Positions 34,523 to 43,059 of a stretch of DNA of 44,835 bases are shown here, in pieces. The stretch comes from Anabaena sp. FACHB-1237 (lineage in GTDB: Bacteria > Cyanobacteriota > Cyanobacteriia > Cyanobacteriales > Nostocaceae): NCBI RefSeq assembly GCF_014696225.1, contig NZ_JACJPV010000031.1, positions 1 to 44,835 on the forward strand. The letters run 5' to 3'. Positions within the stretch are counted from its first letter, which is position 1, and each line of letters begins with the position of its first letter. The notes under the pieces are model-generated. The model worked only from the letters and a program-made list of their open reading frames with translations, was not told where the DNA came from and did no database searches. Both the position numbers and the translations under genes were made by a program.

Positions 34523-35029
34523 ATGGCTAAAAAAAATCCCCTCTCGGAAATATTCGGTTCTGAAAATATACTTCCACAACTGTTACTGGGAGTGTTTATA
34601 TTCATTATTGCCAGAATAGCTAATGCTACCTTACCTTTAAGTATATTTTTAGGTGTGTTAGGTGCTTGTGCGTTAGGATGGTTCACAAGTGCAAATGAAA
34701 ATAATCCGCAATCTTCCACAGTAGCATCTAATGATGGTATTGATACAGGTTTAAAATATTGGTTATTTTTCATGCTGGCCTGTTTATTTTTAGGTTATTC
34801 TACACTAACAAGCATTTTATTTGGAGCGATCGCTGGCATTGGTGGAGGAATAACAATAGCTTGGTGGCGTAGCAAGGAAACGACAAATACACAAATATCA
34901 AAAGATGTTTTAAAACTAGATGAAGAGACAGACGAACCTAGAACTAGAGTGAAAAGATCACGGAAAACTTTTCCTCGTTATCGTCGTGCTTCTGGTAGTT
35001 TTAACTTTAGATTTTGGGAAAGATCATAA
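34523..35029 (+). CDS. Small membrane protein, unknown function
   Basis: A 168-residue protein I do not recognise by name. Hydrophobic segments: LPQLLLGVFIFIIARI, LPLSIFLGVLGACALGWF and YWLFFMLACLFLGY followed by a glycine-rich segment (FGAIAGIGGGITIAWW); so three or four membrane spans. The C-terminus is charged and arginine-rich (TRVKRSRKTFPRYRRA), probably cytoplasmic and able to bind nucleic acid or lipid. I use ATG 34523 (MAKKNPLSEIF); a start at 34454 would add 23 residues in the repeat-rich leader. The ydcF-like gene follows after 74 bp on the same strand. Confidence 0.7.
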   Translation: MAKKNPLSEIFGSENILPQLLLGVFIFIIARIANATLPLSIFLGVLGACALGWFTSANENNPQSSTVASNDGIDTGLKYWLFFMLACLFLGYSTLTSILFGAIAGIGGGITIAWWRSKETTNTQISKDVLKLDEETDEPRTRVKRSRKTFPRYRRASGSFNFRFWERS

Positions 35030-35076
35030 TATAGTTATTAGTTTTCAGCCGTCAGAATATAAAGGAATATTCTACC

Positions 35077-35096
35077 AATCACCAATCACCAATCAC
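35077..35096. repeat. Short tandem repeat CCAATCA
   Basis: ACCAATCACCAATCACCAAT-type text, three 7-bp units, just before the start of the ydcF-like gene. Same class as 13631-13658. Confidence 0.7.
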
Positions 35097-35103
35097 AAAA
35101 ATA

Positions 35104-35895
35104 ATGTTTCTATATCTTTCCAAGTTACTACCTTTATTTTTGTATCCTTTAGGTTTAACTTGTGTCAGTTTAATAGTAGCTTTAATAACTTTATGGAAAC
35201 GTCCCAAAATTGCTGCTATTTGTATTTCTCTATCCTTAATCTTATTATTAGTTTGCAGTAATGCTTGGGTAGCCAAAAATTTAGTAAAATCCCTAGAATG
35301 GCAAAATATCCCATCTGTAGAAATACCCCAAGCTGACGCTATGGTAGTATTAGGAGGAGCAACAAAATCAAAAATCTGGCCACGAACTGTGGTAGATTTA
35401 AGTGAAACAGGAGATAGAGTAATTTATGCCGCTCAATTATATTTACAGAAAAAAGCACCTGTGATAATATTAAGTGGAGGACGCATTAATTGGCGTGGTA
35501 GTGGTACTTCAGAATCAGCAGATATGGCAGATATTTTAATATCTTTAGGTATTCCTAAATCAGCCATTATTCAAGAACCAAATTCTTTAAATACCTATCA
35601 AAATGCAGTCAATGTCAAAAAAATTCTCACAGAAAAAGGACTTAAAAAGATATTATTAATAACCTCAGCAATGCACACCCCTAGATCATTAAAAATATTT
35701 CAACGTCAAGGAATAGATGCAATACCAGCACCCACTGATTTTTTAGTAAGTGAAGGGGAATTAAATGAATTAGTGGATACTCCTAAATCTGCTATTCTTA
35801 ATTTATTACCAGATACCAATAATTTACACCAATTTACTAACGCATTGAAAGAATATATAGGTAATTTTATTTATGCTTTGCGAGGATGGTTATAG
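35104..35895 (+). CDS. YdcF/SanA/ElyC family membrane protein (DUF218)
   Basis: A 263-residue protein with two N-terminal membrane helices (LYLSKLLPLFLYPLGL and AAICISLSLILLLVC) and a DUF218 domain facing the periplasm. Family motifs: AMVVLGGA, VIILSGGR, SLNTYQNAVNVK and LITSAMHTPRSL. Relatives affect envelope integrity and peptidoglycan-lipid carrier metabolism (ElyC, SanA); the biochemical reaction is unknown. ATG 35104. Complete. The 730-bp region after it holds the duplicated Fur-box-like block. Confidence 0.9.
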   Translation: MFLYLSKLLPLFLYPLGLTCVSLIVALITLWKRPKIAAICISLSLILLLVCSNAWVAKNLVKSLEWQNIPSVEIPQADAMVVLGGATKSKIWPRTVVDLSETGDRVIYAAQLYLQKKAPVIILSGGRINWRGSGTSESADMADILISLGIPKSAIIQEPNSLNTYQNAVNVKKILTEKGLKKILLITSAMHTPRSLKIFQRQGIDAIPAPTDFLVSEGELNELVDTPKSAILNLLPDTNNLHQFTNALKEYIGNFIYALRGWL

Positions 35896-36086
35896 TTTTT
35901 AAAAACAAGTCAGAGTGTAATCAGCTACTTTAAAAATCTGACTTTTTACTTATGAAATAACTAATAAACAAAAAGAACTCAAGCACATTATACTACTAAA
36001 GATAGCATATCAGAAAACACCTCAAAAAGTCAAGGGCTGAAATGACGTATTTGCGTGAAATTATTGATATTATTCTCAATAATCTT

Positions 36087-36105
36087 GAGAATAGCTATCA
36101 TTATT
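36087..36105 (+). promoter_or_regulatory. Fur-box-like site, copy 1
   Basis: GAGAATAGCTATCATTATT matches 13 of 19 positions of the classical Fur box GATAATGATAATCATTATC. It lies at the right half of a longer palindrome: TATTCTCAA (36071-36079) and TTGAGAATA (36085-36093), with GATA and TATC as further flanking arms. This looks like an operator for an iron-responsive regulator, but no iron gene is adjacent. Confidence 0.4.
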
Positions 36106-36286
36106 AATCTTAAACTTTTTTAATAATTGTATTTTAGGGTATAATAAATTACTTTAAATTTAACAAATTAGAAACAGCACAAGCAGATTATACTACTAAA
36201 GATAGCATATCAGGAAACACCTCAAAAAGTCAAGGACTGAAATGACGTATTTGCGTAAAATTATTGATATTATTCTCAATAATCTT

Positions 36287-36305
36287 GAGAATAGCTATCA
36301 TTATT
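36287..36305 (+). promoter_or_regulatory. Fur-box-like site, copy 2
   Basis: Identical to copy 1, in the second unit of the duplication; the whole palindrome is conserved while neighbouring bases have drifted slightly. It lies about 325 bp before the membrane-protein gene at 36630. Confidence 0.4.
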
Positions 36306-36408
36306 AATCTTAAACTTTTTTTAAACTTTAGTAGATGAGAAGTAGATGGGGGTGTTTTAGAGATGGATATTATTACAGCACATTCCATCTACATGAGAGA
36401 CACTATGA

Positions 36409-36430
36409 ACAAGCAAGATGCCCGTGTTAC
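36409..36430. repeat. Dispersed GGCAAGATGCC-type palindrome, degenerate copy
   Basis: ACAAGCAAGATGCCCGTGTT, one of five copies of this core in the window. It is followed at about 36450 by GGTAAGTCCTGGG, a trace of the GGACTTAC element end. Confidence 0.6.
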
Positions 36431-36629
36431 AAGGGTTTTATTATTAACGGTAAGTCCTGGGATATTATTAACTAAATATATCTAAAAGATTAGAAAACAG
36501 GAAATATCAAAAAGTCAGCCAATGGAAGAAATTCCAGCAAGAAATTCAAGAAAGAAATTAGAATTATTAAGGATCTGATAATTAAGTAAATGAATGATTT
36601 AACATAAGAGAGGGATATTTGACAGAAGA

Positions 36630-37070
36630 ATGTTGAGCATAACTATGAAACAAGAGGAAAAATCTGAGAAATTGACAGACGGTAAAGAACAGAAATATCT
36701 AAAATCCCTAAAATCCCTAAAATATGTCTTTATTAAATATCCTTGGTTGTGGTTATTAGTGTTATTCATTTTACCATTAGGAGTAGGATGGATGGCCTAT
36801 GATATATTAACCTATTCTGGAAATAGTTTGCCAGAAAGAACATTAGAAACTGTAACTTTTCCTATTAAAACAACTACTAGTACATTCATAAATACTAAGA
36901 ACAACAGTAAGAGAAATAGCGATAGCAATAGCAATAGTCAAGAATTACCATTGTGGTTAATATTAGCGATCGCTTTTTGTTGTGTATCAGGAAGTGTAGT
37001 AATCTTCATTATTCTTCATAATGCTCAACCCATAAGAAAAACTAGGAAAGCAGTGGGAAAAAGACAATAA
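36630..37070 (+). CDS. Small two-helix membrane protein, unknown function
   Basis: A 146-residue protein I do not recognise. It has a charged N-terminus (KQEEKSEKLTDGKEQKYLKS), a membrane helix WLWLLVLFILPLGVGWMAY, a serine/asparagine-rich linker (KNNSKRNSDSNSNSQ) of about 60 residues and a second helix LWLILAIAFCCVSGSVVIFI, then a basic tail (RKTRKAVGKRQ). Start ATG 36630 after GAGAGGG at some distance, or ATG 36645. It may be controlled by the Fur-box-like block upstream (inference only). Convergent with the hydrolase gene, nine bases away. Confidence 0.65.
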   Translation: MLSITMKQEEKSEKLTDGKEQKYLKSLKSLKYVFIKYPWLWLLVLFILPLGVGWMAYDILTYSGNSLPERTLETVTFPIKTTTSTFINTKNNSKRNSDSNSNSQELPLWLILAIAFCCVSGSVVIFIILHNAQPIRKTRKAVGKRQ

Positions 37071-37079
37071 AAGAGAATA

Positions 37080-38015
37080 TCAAAAATTTGTTTCCTTTAA
37101 AAATCGGATAATTTCCTGATAGATGATTTGAGGAGAACCTCCAGAAGCATCATGATTACAGTTTGGTAAAATTTTCAAACGAGAATTAGGTAGATTTTGA
37201 TGTAATTTTTCTCCATGTGTAGGAGGAAACCAACTATCTTGTTCTCCCCATAATATCAAAGTTTCGCATTCCACCATATTGAGATTTTTTTGAATATCAG
37301 TTAACATATTTGGTTGTTGTTTTGCTACCTTATCAATTTCCTGAATAGCAATTTGTATATCTTCAGTAACCTTAACTAAAGTACCAGGAATTTCGATAAA
37401 AGGATAAGTGATCCAATAAACATCTTCTGGTGTTAAAATCGTGGGATCGAATAATACCTTACGTCTCTCATTACCCATAACTTCTCTTACCAAAGGTGCA
37501 AACAAATAAGGTAATCTCAAATAATCAATAACTTCAATAATTTCTATGGGTGTTTTCGCCAATAAACCCATAGCCCAATGTGGTAAACTTTCTGTAAAAA
37601 TTGGGGCATTAATGACAACTAACCTAGAAATTAGACGATGATTTTTAGTAGCTAAACCTAAAGCAATTAAAGCACCTATAGATTCAGAAACTATGATAGG
37701 AGGTTGATCACATAACGCTGCGATAATTCTTTCTAACTCTATTACTTGATGTCCAGTTACTTCTCTTCTAAATAATGCTTTTTCAGAAAATCCAAAACCT
37801 TTTGCATCACAACAAATAACGCGAAAATGTGTTGATAATGGTGTAATAAGATGTCGCCAATTATAACTCCAACTACCTAAACCATGTAATAATATTAATG
37901 GTCTACCTTGACCTTTTTCACCATAGGCTATAGTGGTAGGATATCCTTGAGCATCAGTAATAATTAAGGTCTGTTTTCCTTGGGGAAATGTTTGTTCCCA
38001 CCAATCTTTTGTCAT
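37080..38015 (-). CDS. Alpha/beta-fold hydrolase
   Basis: A 311-residue hydrolase. HGLG (44-47) gives the oxyanion hole; the nucleophile is S112 in S-E-S-I-G, where the first residue of the usual GxSxG is serine; the aspartate is in LWGEQDSWFP and the histidine in NCNHDASG. A cap of about 90 residues (YLRLPYLFAPLV and following) covers the site. The closest resemblance is to esterase/epoxide-hydrolase-like cyanobacterial proteins; substrate unknown. ATG 38013-38015. Complete. Confidence 0.88.
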   Translation of the reverse strand: MTKDWWEQTFPQGKQTLIITDAQGYPTTIAYGEKGQGRPLILLHGLGSWSYNWRHLITPLSTHFRVICCDAKGFGFSEKALFRREVTGHQVIELERIIAALCDQPPIIVSESIGALIALGLATKNHRLISRLVVINAPIFTESLPHWAMGLLAKTPIEIIEVIDYLRLPYLFAPLVREVMGNERRKVLFDPTILTPEDVYWITYPFIEIPGTLVKVTEDIQIAIQEIDKVAKQQPNMLTDIQKNLNMVECETLILWGEQDSWFPPTHGEKLHQNLPNSRLKILPNCNHDASGGSPQIIYQEIIRFLKETNF

Positions 38016-38034
38016 TTTCTTAATTCCTCTAAAG

Positions 38035-38240
38035 TCATGAACATAAATAAACTTGGGGAGATATACTATTTTGAATTAGCCGTGAAAATTCCGTGAGAAA
38101 ATTAACGCTAATACTTTCTAAGTGTATTTGTTCCAAAATAGACATATCTTCAACTTTGTTAATGGTGTTAATCAAACTTTCAGGAACATCACCAAAGCAT
38201 TTTTGCAACAATTTGAAAATATCCTGTCTGCCATATTAGT
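38035..38240 (-). pseudogene. Remnant of an Rpn/transposase-like nuclease C-terminus
   Basis: On the minus strand the frame encodes FKLLQKCFGDVPESLINTI, then NKVEDMSILEQIHLES and FLTEFSRLIQ, ending at 38035. The rhythm (KxFGxVPE, then LEQ, then LxEF) matches the C-terminal helix bundle of Rpn-family PD-(D/E)XK 'transposase' proteins. Upstream on the same strand (about 38250-38440) only broken pieces remain, including a 20-codon frame MVDLKTKATNSNLTEKEQW near 38438. The rest of the 469-bp gap (38016-38484) holds nothing else I can name. Confidence 0.4.
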
Positions 38241-38484
38241 TAATAAAAGCATTTTTTGTCTCTCCTGATATTCATGTAATTTCTGTTGATAAAGCCATTA
38301 AGATATCAATGACTTTATACAAATCCGCAATTTCTTGACAATTATATCCTCCTTTGATACCATCATCAGTATAATTGCTATTTCCACTGTTCTTTTTCGG
38401 TTAAATTGCTATTAGTAGCTTTAGTTTTTAGATCTACCATTACAATATGTTATTACTTTGTTATTATTCCTGCGATATGATGAA

Positions 38485-38862
38485 CTATTGCTGATAAGAA
38501 GATTGTTTCAAATGTTCTTCTAATAATTCTAGGTTATAAATGTTGGCTTTCCAAGCAAAATCGAAAAAGTCTCCTAAAATGGGAAGAGTACCTACTAAAA
38601 AATCAATGATGACATTGATGATCATTTTACGCAATATGACTTTAGAAACTCCCATTTGTGACGCTTCCATGATAATATAACTAGAAAATATTAATCCTAA
38701 GATATCTCCACCTACAGGTAATAATCCTACCAGAGAATCTAAACCTATGCCAGCTTTTGTTCCTGGAATGAGAATCATTTCGTCCAATATTGTACTTAAT
38801 TTTTGCAGACGTTTTAATCTTGGTGCGTAACCGTCTCTGGGAGTTTGGGAAGAATTAGTCAT
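38485..38862 (-). CDS. DUF4112 domain membrane protein
   Basis: A 125-residue protein of the DUF4112 family. LSTILDEMILIPGTKAGIGL and DSLVGLLPVGGDILGLIFS form the signature, followed by a second mirrored half (IIDFLVGTLPILGDFFDFAW). Two hydrophobic hairpins with GxLPxxGD repeats suggest membrane association. No function is known. ATG 38860-38862. Complete; single gene flanked by repeats. Confidence 0.9.
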   Translation of the reverse strand: MTNSSQTPRDGYAPRLKRLQKLSTILDEMILIPGTKAGIGLDSLVGLLPVGGDILGLIFSSYIIMEASQMGVSKVILRKMIINVIIDFLVGTLPILGDFFDFAWKANIYNLELLEEHLKQSSYQQ

Positions 38863-38987
38863 GGTAATGATTTTTAATTACTAAGTTACTAAGTTGACAA
38901 ATTGGAGTGATTTTATCATTATTTTGCTAATTTCTGTGATGGTTAATGCCGATAATTTCTTATTTTGAAGTGTGAAATTAATAAATT

Positions 38988-39135
38988 AGGACTTACCCAA
39001 GTGTCACACTAAAAAATCTGTTGAGTGGGTGCGTCAGATATCAACAATTTGATTATTTACATGATTTATACTGTCTGACGTGGTTGGTGAGCTTGTTGAA
39101 CCACACCCTACCAATGCGCCAGTTGCGTAAGTCCT
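38988..39135. mobile_element. 148-bp miniature element with GGACTTAC ends
   Basis: Left end AGGACTTACCCAAGTGTC; the complement of the right end reads AGGACTTACGCAACTGGCGC, so the first nine bases match perfectly and the next partly. Inside, GGTGCGTCAGATATC and CTGTCTGACGTGG form another inverted pair. It codes for nothing solid. Solo right ends stand at 180-199 and partly near 36450 and 10066. The GGACTTACGCA terminus is frequent in Nostocales genomes (from memory). Confidence 0.75.
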
Positions 39136-39173
39136 GTAAATATCTTGGGGCTTTGCTTCCCATAACCTCCTCT

Positions 39174-39218
39174 AAGATACAAGGTTGGGTGGAGGTACAA
39201 AACCCAACCTTGTATCTT
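39174..39218. repeat. Perfect 17-bp hairpin and adjoining GTTGGGTTT repeat
   Basis: AAGATACAAGGTTGGGT (39174-39190) and ACCCAACCTTGTATCTT (39202-39218) are exact complements with an 11-base loop. Directly after, 39231-39262 carries a second hairpin, GTTGGGTTTTGCTTCGCTCA and then ATCCAACCTAC, a repeat common in this group of organisms. The two share the GGTTGGGT text. Confidence 0.85.
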
Positions 39219-39323
39219 GATTTGAGGAATATGTTGGGTTTTGCTTCGCTCAATCCAACCTACAAAAAATAGTATACTGGTTACTGTAAAAAAACTTTAT
39301 TCCAGAAAAGAGAACTAATATTT

Positions 39324-39803
39324 ATGAGTCAAGACTTAACACAAAAGTGGTTAGGAGAAATTAAAACTTTAACAGAACAAATGTTACAATTCCAACGTGA
39401 ACGTGATGAGGCTTGGGCTAGTTCACAAAAGTGGAGACAGTTGTATAATACTGAGGCTGAACAACGTCGCATAGATGCTAAAATGTACCAAGAAAGAATC
39501 ACATCTTTAGAAGCTAAAATTCAAACTTTTTCTGGTGTGAATGGGGAAATTTCTCTTGACGCTGATAAAACAACAACTACACAGGCAGAAATTGATAAAA
39601 TTGATTCTCTGGAGGAGTTAAAATCTCAATTATTAGATGTCATTACCGAAAGAGACTGTTTATTAAAGGCTTTAAGGTTGGAACAGCAAAACCATTCTCA
39701 AACTCGTAAGAGTCTTACTACTGCTTTAGGTGATGCTATTGATGGTTTAACTCAAGCTCGTTCTCAAGTAGAAAAGTTTAAGGAGTCTCAGTCTCAAATG
39801 TAG
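39324..39803 (+). CDS. Coiled-coil protein, unknown function
   Basis: A 159-residue soluble protein I do not recognise by name. Two long helices: LTQKWLGEIKTLTEQMLQFQ through RITSLEAKIQTF, and a second from IDSLEELKSQLLDVITERD to GLTQARSQVEKF, joined by a D/T-rich linker (LDADKTTTTQAE). The heptad pattern and absence of cysteine or membrane segments suggest a structural or adaptor role. ATG 39324. It stands alone between repeats on the left and 354 bp of gene-free DNA on the right. Confidence 0.75.
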   Translation: MSQDLTQKWLGEIKTLTEQMLQFQRERDEAWASSQKWRQLYNTEAEQRRIDAKMYQERITSLEAKIQTFSGVNGEISLDADKTTTTQAEIDKIDSLEELKSQLLDVITERDCLLKALRLEQQNHSQTRKSLTTALGDAIDGLTQARSQVEKFKESQSQM

Positions 39804-40157
39804 CTATTAGTTATCATGAAAAAAGTTCTGCTAAGTTCTAAATTTGGCAATAGTCTGGTTTTTAAAAACTTTTAGGGTTAATAATACAACTACGTAAAAT
39901 ACTCAACTGCTCAAATTTAAACATTATCTAAAAACCAACTTGACAGCTTTTTTAATAATTAACATTCCTTCTCAAGCTTTCCTCTGTCAGACTCTGTGAC
40001 TCTGCGTGGAAGAACATAATCTTACTCAACAGATAATTTTCGGATAATTTTCTGATTATATATTCAAAAGTTAGCACTTCCAAATATCAGAAATTACCAA
40101 CTTTTGAACTCAACAATTAACCCTGAACAATTAACAATAAAAAACAAGAATTAATTC
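39804..40157. other. Gene-free gap between convergent genes
   Basis: AT-rich, no frame and no clear hairpin terminator. A short-repeat stretch, CTGTCAGACTCTGTGACTCT, is at about 39985-40004. I see nothing else in it. Confidence 0.5.
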
Positions 40158-41255
40158 TCAATTCTCAAATCCCATTGCTTCTGCTACCGCTTTTAATTCT
40201 GCGGGAATACCTTGTTTAAATTGTGCATGACTATGTTTAATGGCTGTATCAGGATCTTTTAATCCATTACCAGTTAAAACACAAACCACCGTCGCTCCAA
40301 CAGGAACTTGATCTTTCACTTTTAATAAACCAGCTACCGATGCAGCACTAGCAGGTTCACAAAATACTCCTTCTGTTCCCGCTAATAATCTATATGCGTC
40401 AAGTATTTCCTCATCCGTAACGGCATTAAAACTGCCTTTACTCGCTGTTTGGGCTGCGATCGCTTTATCCCAACTAGCAGGATTACCAATTCTAATAGCT
40501 GTAGCAATTGTTTCTGGATGTGCTATAATTTCACCCTTGACTAATGGTGCTGATCCTGCTGCTTGAAAACCCATCATTTGAGGCAAGCGATCGCATTTAC
40601 CATCTTGATAATATTGATTAAAACCCATCCAATAGGCTGTAATATTACCTGCGTTTCCCACTGGAATACATAACCAGTCCGGAGCATTTCCTAGCGCATC
40701 TACCACTTCAAACGCTCCTGTTTTCTGTCCTTCTAATCTATAGGGATTAACAGAGTTGACCAAGGTAATGGGATAATATTCGGCCATGTCCCGCACTATT
40801 TCTAATGCTCGGTCGAAATTACCTTTAATTGCTAATACTTCTGCCCCATATAATAATGCTTGGGCTAATTTACCTAAAGCTACATAACCATCGGGAATTA
40901 ACACAAAGGGACGCATTCCTCCCCGTCTTGCATAGGCAGCCGCAGCAGCAGAAGTGTTACCTGTGCTGGCACATATTACCGCCTTAGCACCCGCTTCCTT
41001 GGCCTTAGAAATTGCCATTGTCATTCCCCGATCTTTAAAGCTACCGGTGGGGTTAAGTCCATCATACTTAACAAATACCTGTACTTGCTTACCGATACGT
41101 TCTGCTATAGCTGGTACAGGAATTAAAGGCGTATTACCTTCTAACAATGTGACAACAGGGGTTTTTTCACTTACAGGTAAATATTGACGATAGGCTTCTA
41201 TCAGTCCAGGCCAAGGCCGATGATAAGATTTAGCAGTAGACAAGCTCAAAGTCAC
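40158..41255 (-). CDS. thrC: Threonine synthase ThrC
   Basis: A 365-residue PLP enzyme converting phosphohomoserine to threonine. The PLP lysine is K74 ([10 protein letters not shown]), the phosphate-binding loop is in [12 protein letters not shown], and [15 protein letters not shown] is the family block. I place the start at GTG 41253-41255 ([18 protein letters not shown]); an in-frame TTG nine bases upstream would add MNP. Length matches the short cyanobacterial form without the S-adenosylmethionine-sensing N-terminus. Single gene on the minus strand; a short-tandem-repeat region lies upstream. Confidence 0.95.
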   Translation of the reverse strand: MTLSLSTAKSYHRPWPGLIEAYRQYLPVSEKTPVVTLLEGNTPLIPVPAIAERIGKQVQVFVKYDGLNPTGSFKDRGMTMAISKAKEAGAKAVICASTGNTSAAAAAYARRGGMRPFVLIPDGYVALGKLAQALLYGAEVLAIKGNFDRALEIVRDMAEYYPITLVNSVNPYRLEGQKTGAFEVVDALGNAPDWLCIPVGNAGNITAYWMGFNQYYQDGKCDRLPQMMGFQAAGSAPLVKGEIIAHPETIATAIRIGNPASWDKAIAAQTASKGSFNAVTDEEILDAYRLLAGTEGVFCEPASAASVAGLLKVKDQVPVGATVVCVLTGNGLKDPDTAIKHSHAQFKQGIPAELKAVAEAMGFEN

Positions 41256-41264
41256 GGGATTCAA

Positions 41265-41669
41265 AAGTTGTTAACTAAAGATTAATAAAATGTTAGCTTT
41301 CAGGAGTCAGGAGTCAGGAGTCGAAAGTTGGGAATAAAAGATGGTAAAATATAGTGAAGATAATCATTAAAATATATTTTACTATATTTCCCTTTGAATG
41401 CTGACTGATGACTTCTGATAGTTGACTCTTGACTATTGTAGTCTTTTTGTGGATCTTATCTCAAGTTCCGTCTATAAAAAATTTTACTACAATTTACTAT
41501 GATTTACTACGATTCTAATTTCCGTCACTGCTAATCTATGCAAACCAGCAAAACCAGAAACATAACTAGTAAATACAAATTGATGTGCACCACATTTAAT
41601 TAACGCACCATACAGATAAACTAAATTGGTTAATACATATTATGGTGCGTTACATTTCATTAACTCAAC
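41265..41669. other. Repeat-rich gap upstream of thrC
   Basis: 41300-41322 has three CAGGAGT units. 41404-41526 is one copy of a diverged repeat whose other copy is at 43141-43247. 41521-41690 contains GTGCACCACATTTAATTAAC and GGTGCGTTACATTTCATTAA, two related short repeats ending in ACAGATAAA. No gene. The thrC promoter must lie near 41270-41300. Confidence 0.6.
41404..41526. repeat. Diverged repeat, copy 1 (partner 43141-43247)
   Basis: Shared text: GTTGACTCnTGACTATTGTA, then GGATCTnATCTCAAGTTCC, then CTATAAAAAATTTTACTACA, then ATTCTAATTTCnGTCACT. Copy 1 has an extra TTTACTATGATTTACTACG between ACTACAA and ATTCTAA. Both copies begin in GACTnCTGA short repeats and lie upstream of minus-strand genes (thrC and the photolyase-like FAD gene). 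Confidence 0.8.
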
Positions 41670-42086
41670 CTACAGATAAAGATATTTTTCAGCCACTTGC
41701 CAATAACGGGAAAATCTCTTTAAATCAATAAACCCATCATAATCAAAAAATGGTCGAACTTCAAATATTTCCAATTTTAATTTTTTCTCAATTTGATGAC
41801 AAATATCATCAAATTTGGGACTAGGACTATCCGTAGTCACCACCATTTTAGCATCATGTTCCTGAGCAAATTTAATAACTTCCTCAGCCACATTTCCCCG
41901 ACGAATTTCCACAGGTAATTCTAACAGACATTCATAAATAAAAGTTATCCTTTTCAAACTTAATTGCCATTCTTCAATTAAAGCATCATCCCAAACCCAA
42001 ACAGCTGGAGTATTAGCATATTCTTCTAAAGCAGGGTTAGTGGGACTTAAACAATCTCCATTTATCCAAATAATTGATTTAGTCAT
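41670..42086 (-). CDS. Photolyase alpha/beta-domain-like protein (stand-alone)
   Basis: A 138-residue protein that resembles the N-terminal antenna-binding Rossmann domain of DNA photolyases: IIWINGDCLSPTNPALEEYA matches the usual FRRDLRLxDNPAL, and LPVEIRRGNVAEEVIKFA the LxxRxGD block. The usual arginines at the first strand are missing (INGDCL), so it may not bind the usual antenna pigment. Normal photolyase domains are fused; here it is a separate gene 133 bp downstream of the FAD-domain gene on the same strand. ATG 42084-42086. Likely the second half of a two-protein photolyase/cryptochrome (inference). Confidence 0.68.
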   Translation of the reverse strand: MTKSIIWINGDCLSPTNPALEEYANTPAVWVWDDALIEEWQLSLKRITFIYECLLELPVEIRRGNVAEEVIKFAQEHDAKMVVTTDSPSPKFDDICHQIEKKLKLEIFEVRPFFDYDGFIDLKRFSRYWQVAEKYLYL

Positions 42087-42219
42087 AGCCGTTCCTGAAT
42101 TTTATCGCAGTTTGAAAATTTTTGAGAGTTAAGTTTGGTGCTAAACTTAACTCTCAAAAATCCCCACCACTAATTTATAAACCACATTCTGTACATCTCG
42201 AAGCAGACAAATTCAAATT

Positions 42220-43059
42220 TTACCTTCTTTTTTTCCCTTTTTGCCAACTTTGACTATTAGGTTTTTTACTAAACTCGCCCTTGGGAAAAAGTCGCTTTTC
42301 CAACTCGTCATAAGTCCCCTCAAAATCACAACTACCATAAAGTGGACATTGACGACAATAAACTCCCTGAGTGTAACGTTCTAAATTTTCCCGATTGAAA
42401 AAATAAGGTTTATGACTAAAGGTACTTGCTACCCATTGCCATGACATATTATTACTAGCAGGATCACCATCTAACAAATGTTGCAAAAACCATTTCGCGC
42501 CTGCTTGCCATTGAATACGTCGCCAATGGATAATATAGGCTGCTAACCACATCCTTATATGGTTATGTAAATAGCCTGTTTGTCGTAATTCCTGAGTAAA
42601 ACTATCAATACAAATCAGTCCCGTTTTCCCTTCTTTAATATCTGACGGTAAATTTTTTGCGTAATCTGTCACCTGATAACCGGTTTTATATTCTTCTTGA
42701 TTTTCCCAAATACCTTTTCCTAGCTTAACATATAGCCTTTGCCAATAATCACGCCAGCCTAATTCATTAATTAATTTACTGGCATCTTCTGGACTTTTTA
42801 CCCGATCTAAAATATCATCTCTAATTTCTCGCAAACTCAATACACCATAACGAATATAAGGTGATAACTTAGTAACAGCACCAGTTAGAGAATTGCGTGT
42901 TTTTGCGTAAGCAACAGGATCTATTTGCTTGAGCTTTGCTTTTGCTGCTTTCCTTCCTCCCACAGTTTCGCTGATGTGATCATCTCGTTCTGCTGCTTGG
43001 GGAAACTGTTCCCGTAGGTAAGCTATTAACTCATCTCGACTCGTAAAATCACGTAACAT
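42220..43059 (-). CDS. Photolyase/cryptochrome FAD-binding domain protein with four-cysteine pattern
   Basis: A 279-residue protein equal to the catalytic FAD domain of DNA photolyases without the N-terminal domain. Signature parts: KLSPYIRYGVLSLREI, GWRDYWQRLY, LRQTGYLHNHIRMWLA and LLDGDPASNNMSWQWVAS, which hold FAD and the electron-transfer tryptophans. After it come C235, C238 and C244 (YCRQCPLYGSC); with C150 (GLICIDS) this makes a four-cysteine set that could hold an Fe-S cluster, as in the FeS-type bacterial photolyases/cryptochromes. The C-terminal tail is basic (KKPNSQSWQKGKKRR). ATG 43057-43059. Next gene: the alpha/beta half. Confidence 0.85.
   Translation of the reverse strand: MLRDFTSRDELIAYLREQFPQAAERDDHISETVGGRKAAKAKLKQIDPVAYAKTRNSLTGAVTKLSPYIRYGVLSLREIRDDILDRVKSPEDASKLINELGWRDYWQRLYVKLGKGIWENQEEYKTGYQVTDYAKNLPSDIKEGKTGLICIDSFTQELRQTGYLHNHIRMWLAAYIIHWRRIQWQAGAKWFLQHLLDGDPASNNMSWQWVASTFSHKPYFFNRENLERYTQGVYCRQCPLYGSCDFEGTYDELEKRLFPKGEFSKKPNSQSWQKGKKRR

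Larger units (their letters stand above)
35980..36322. repeat. Tandem duplication of a 142-bp block, 200-bp period
   Basis: Units at 35980-36121 and 36180-36322 differ at about four positions. Each contains ATTATACTACTAAAGATAGC, then ATGACGTATTTGCG, then a palindrome-rich A/T segment. The 58-bp spacer (36122-36179) is unrelated. No gene is inside. Each unit carries one Fur-box-like site (separate entries). The nearest gene downstream on the plus strand starts at 36630, after a copy of the GGCAAGATGCC repeat. Confidence 0.9.

Noticed and set aside
39021..39272. Two overlapping open frames on opposite strands
   Set aside because: They lie wholly in the miniature element and hairpin repeats; neither has a ribosome site or protein-like composition.
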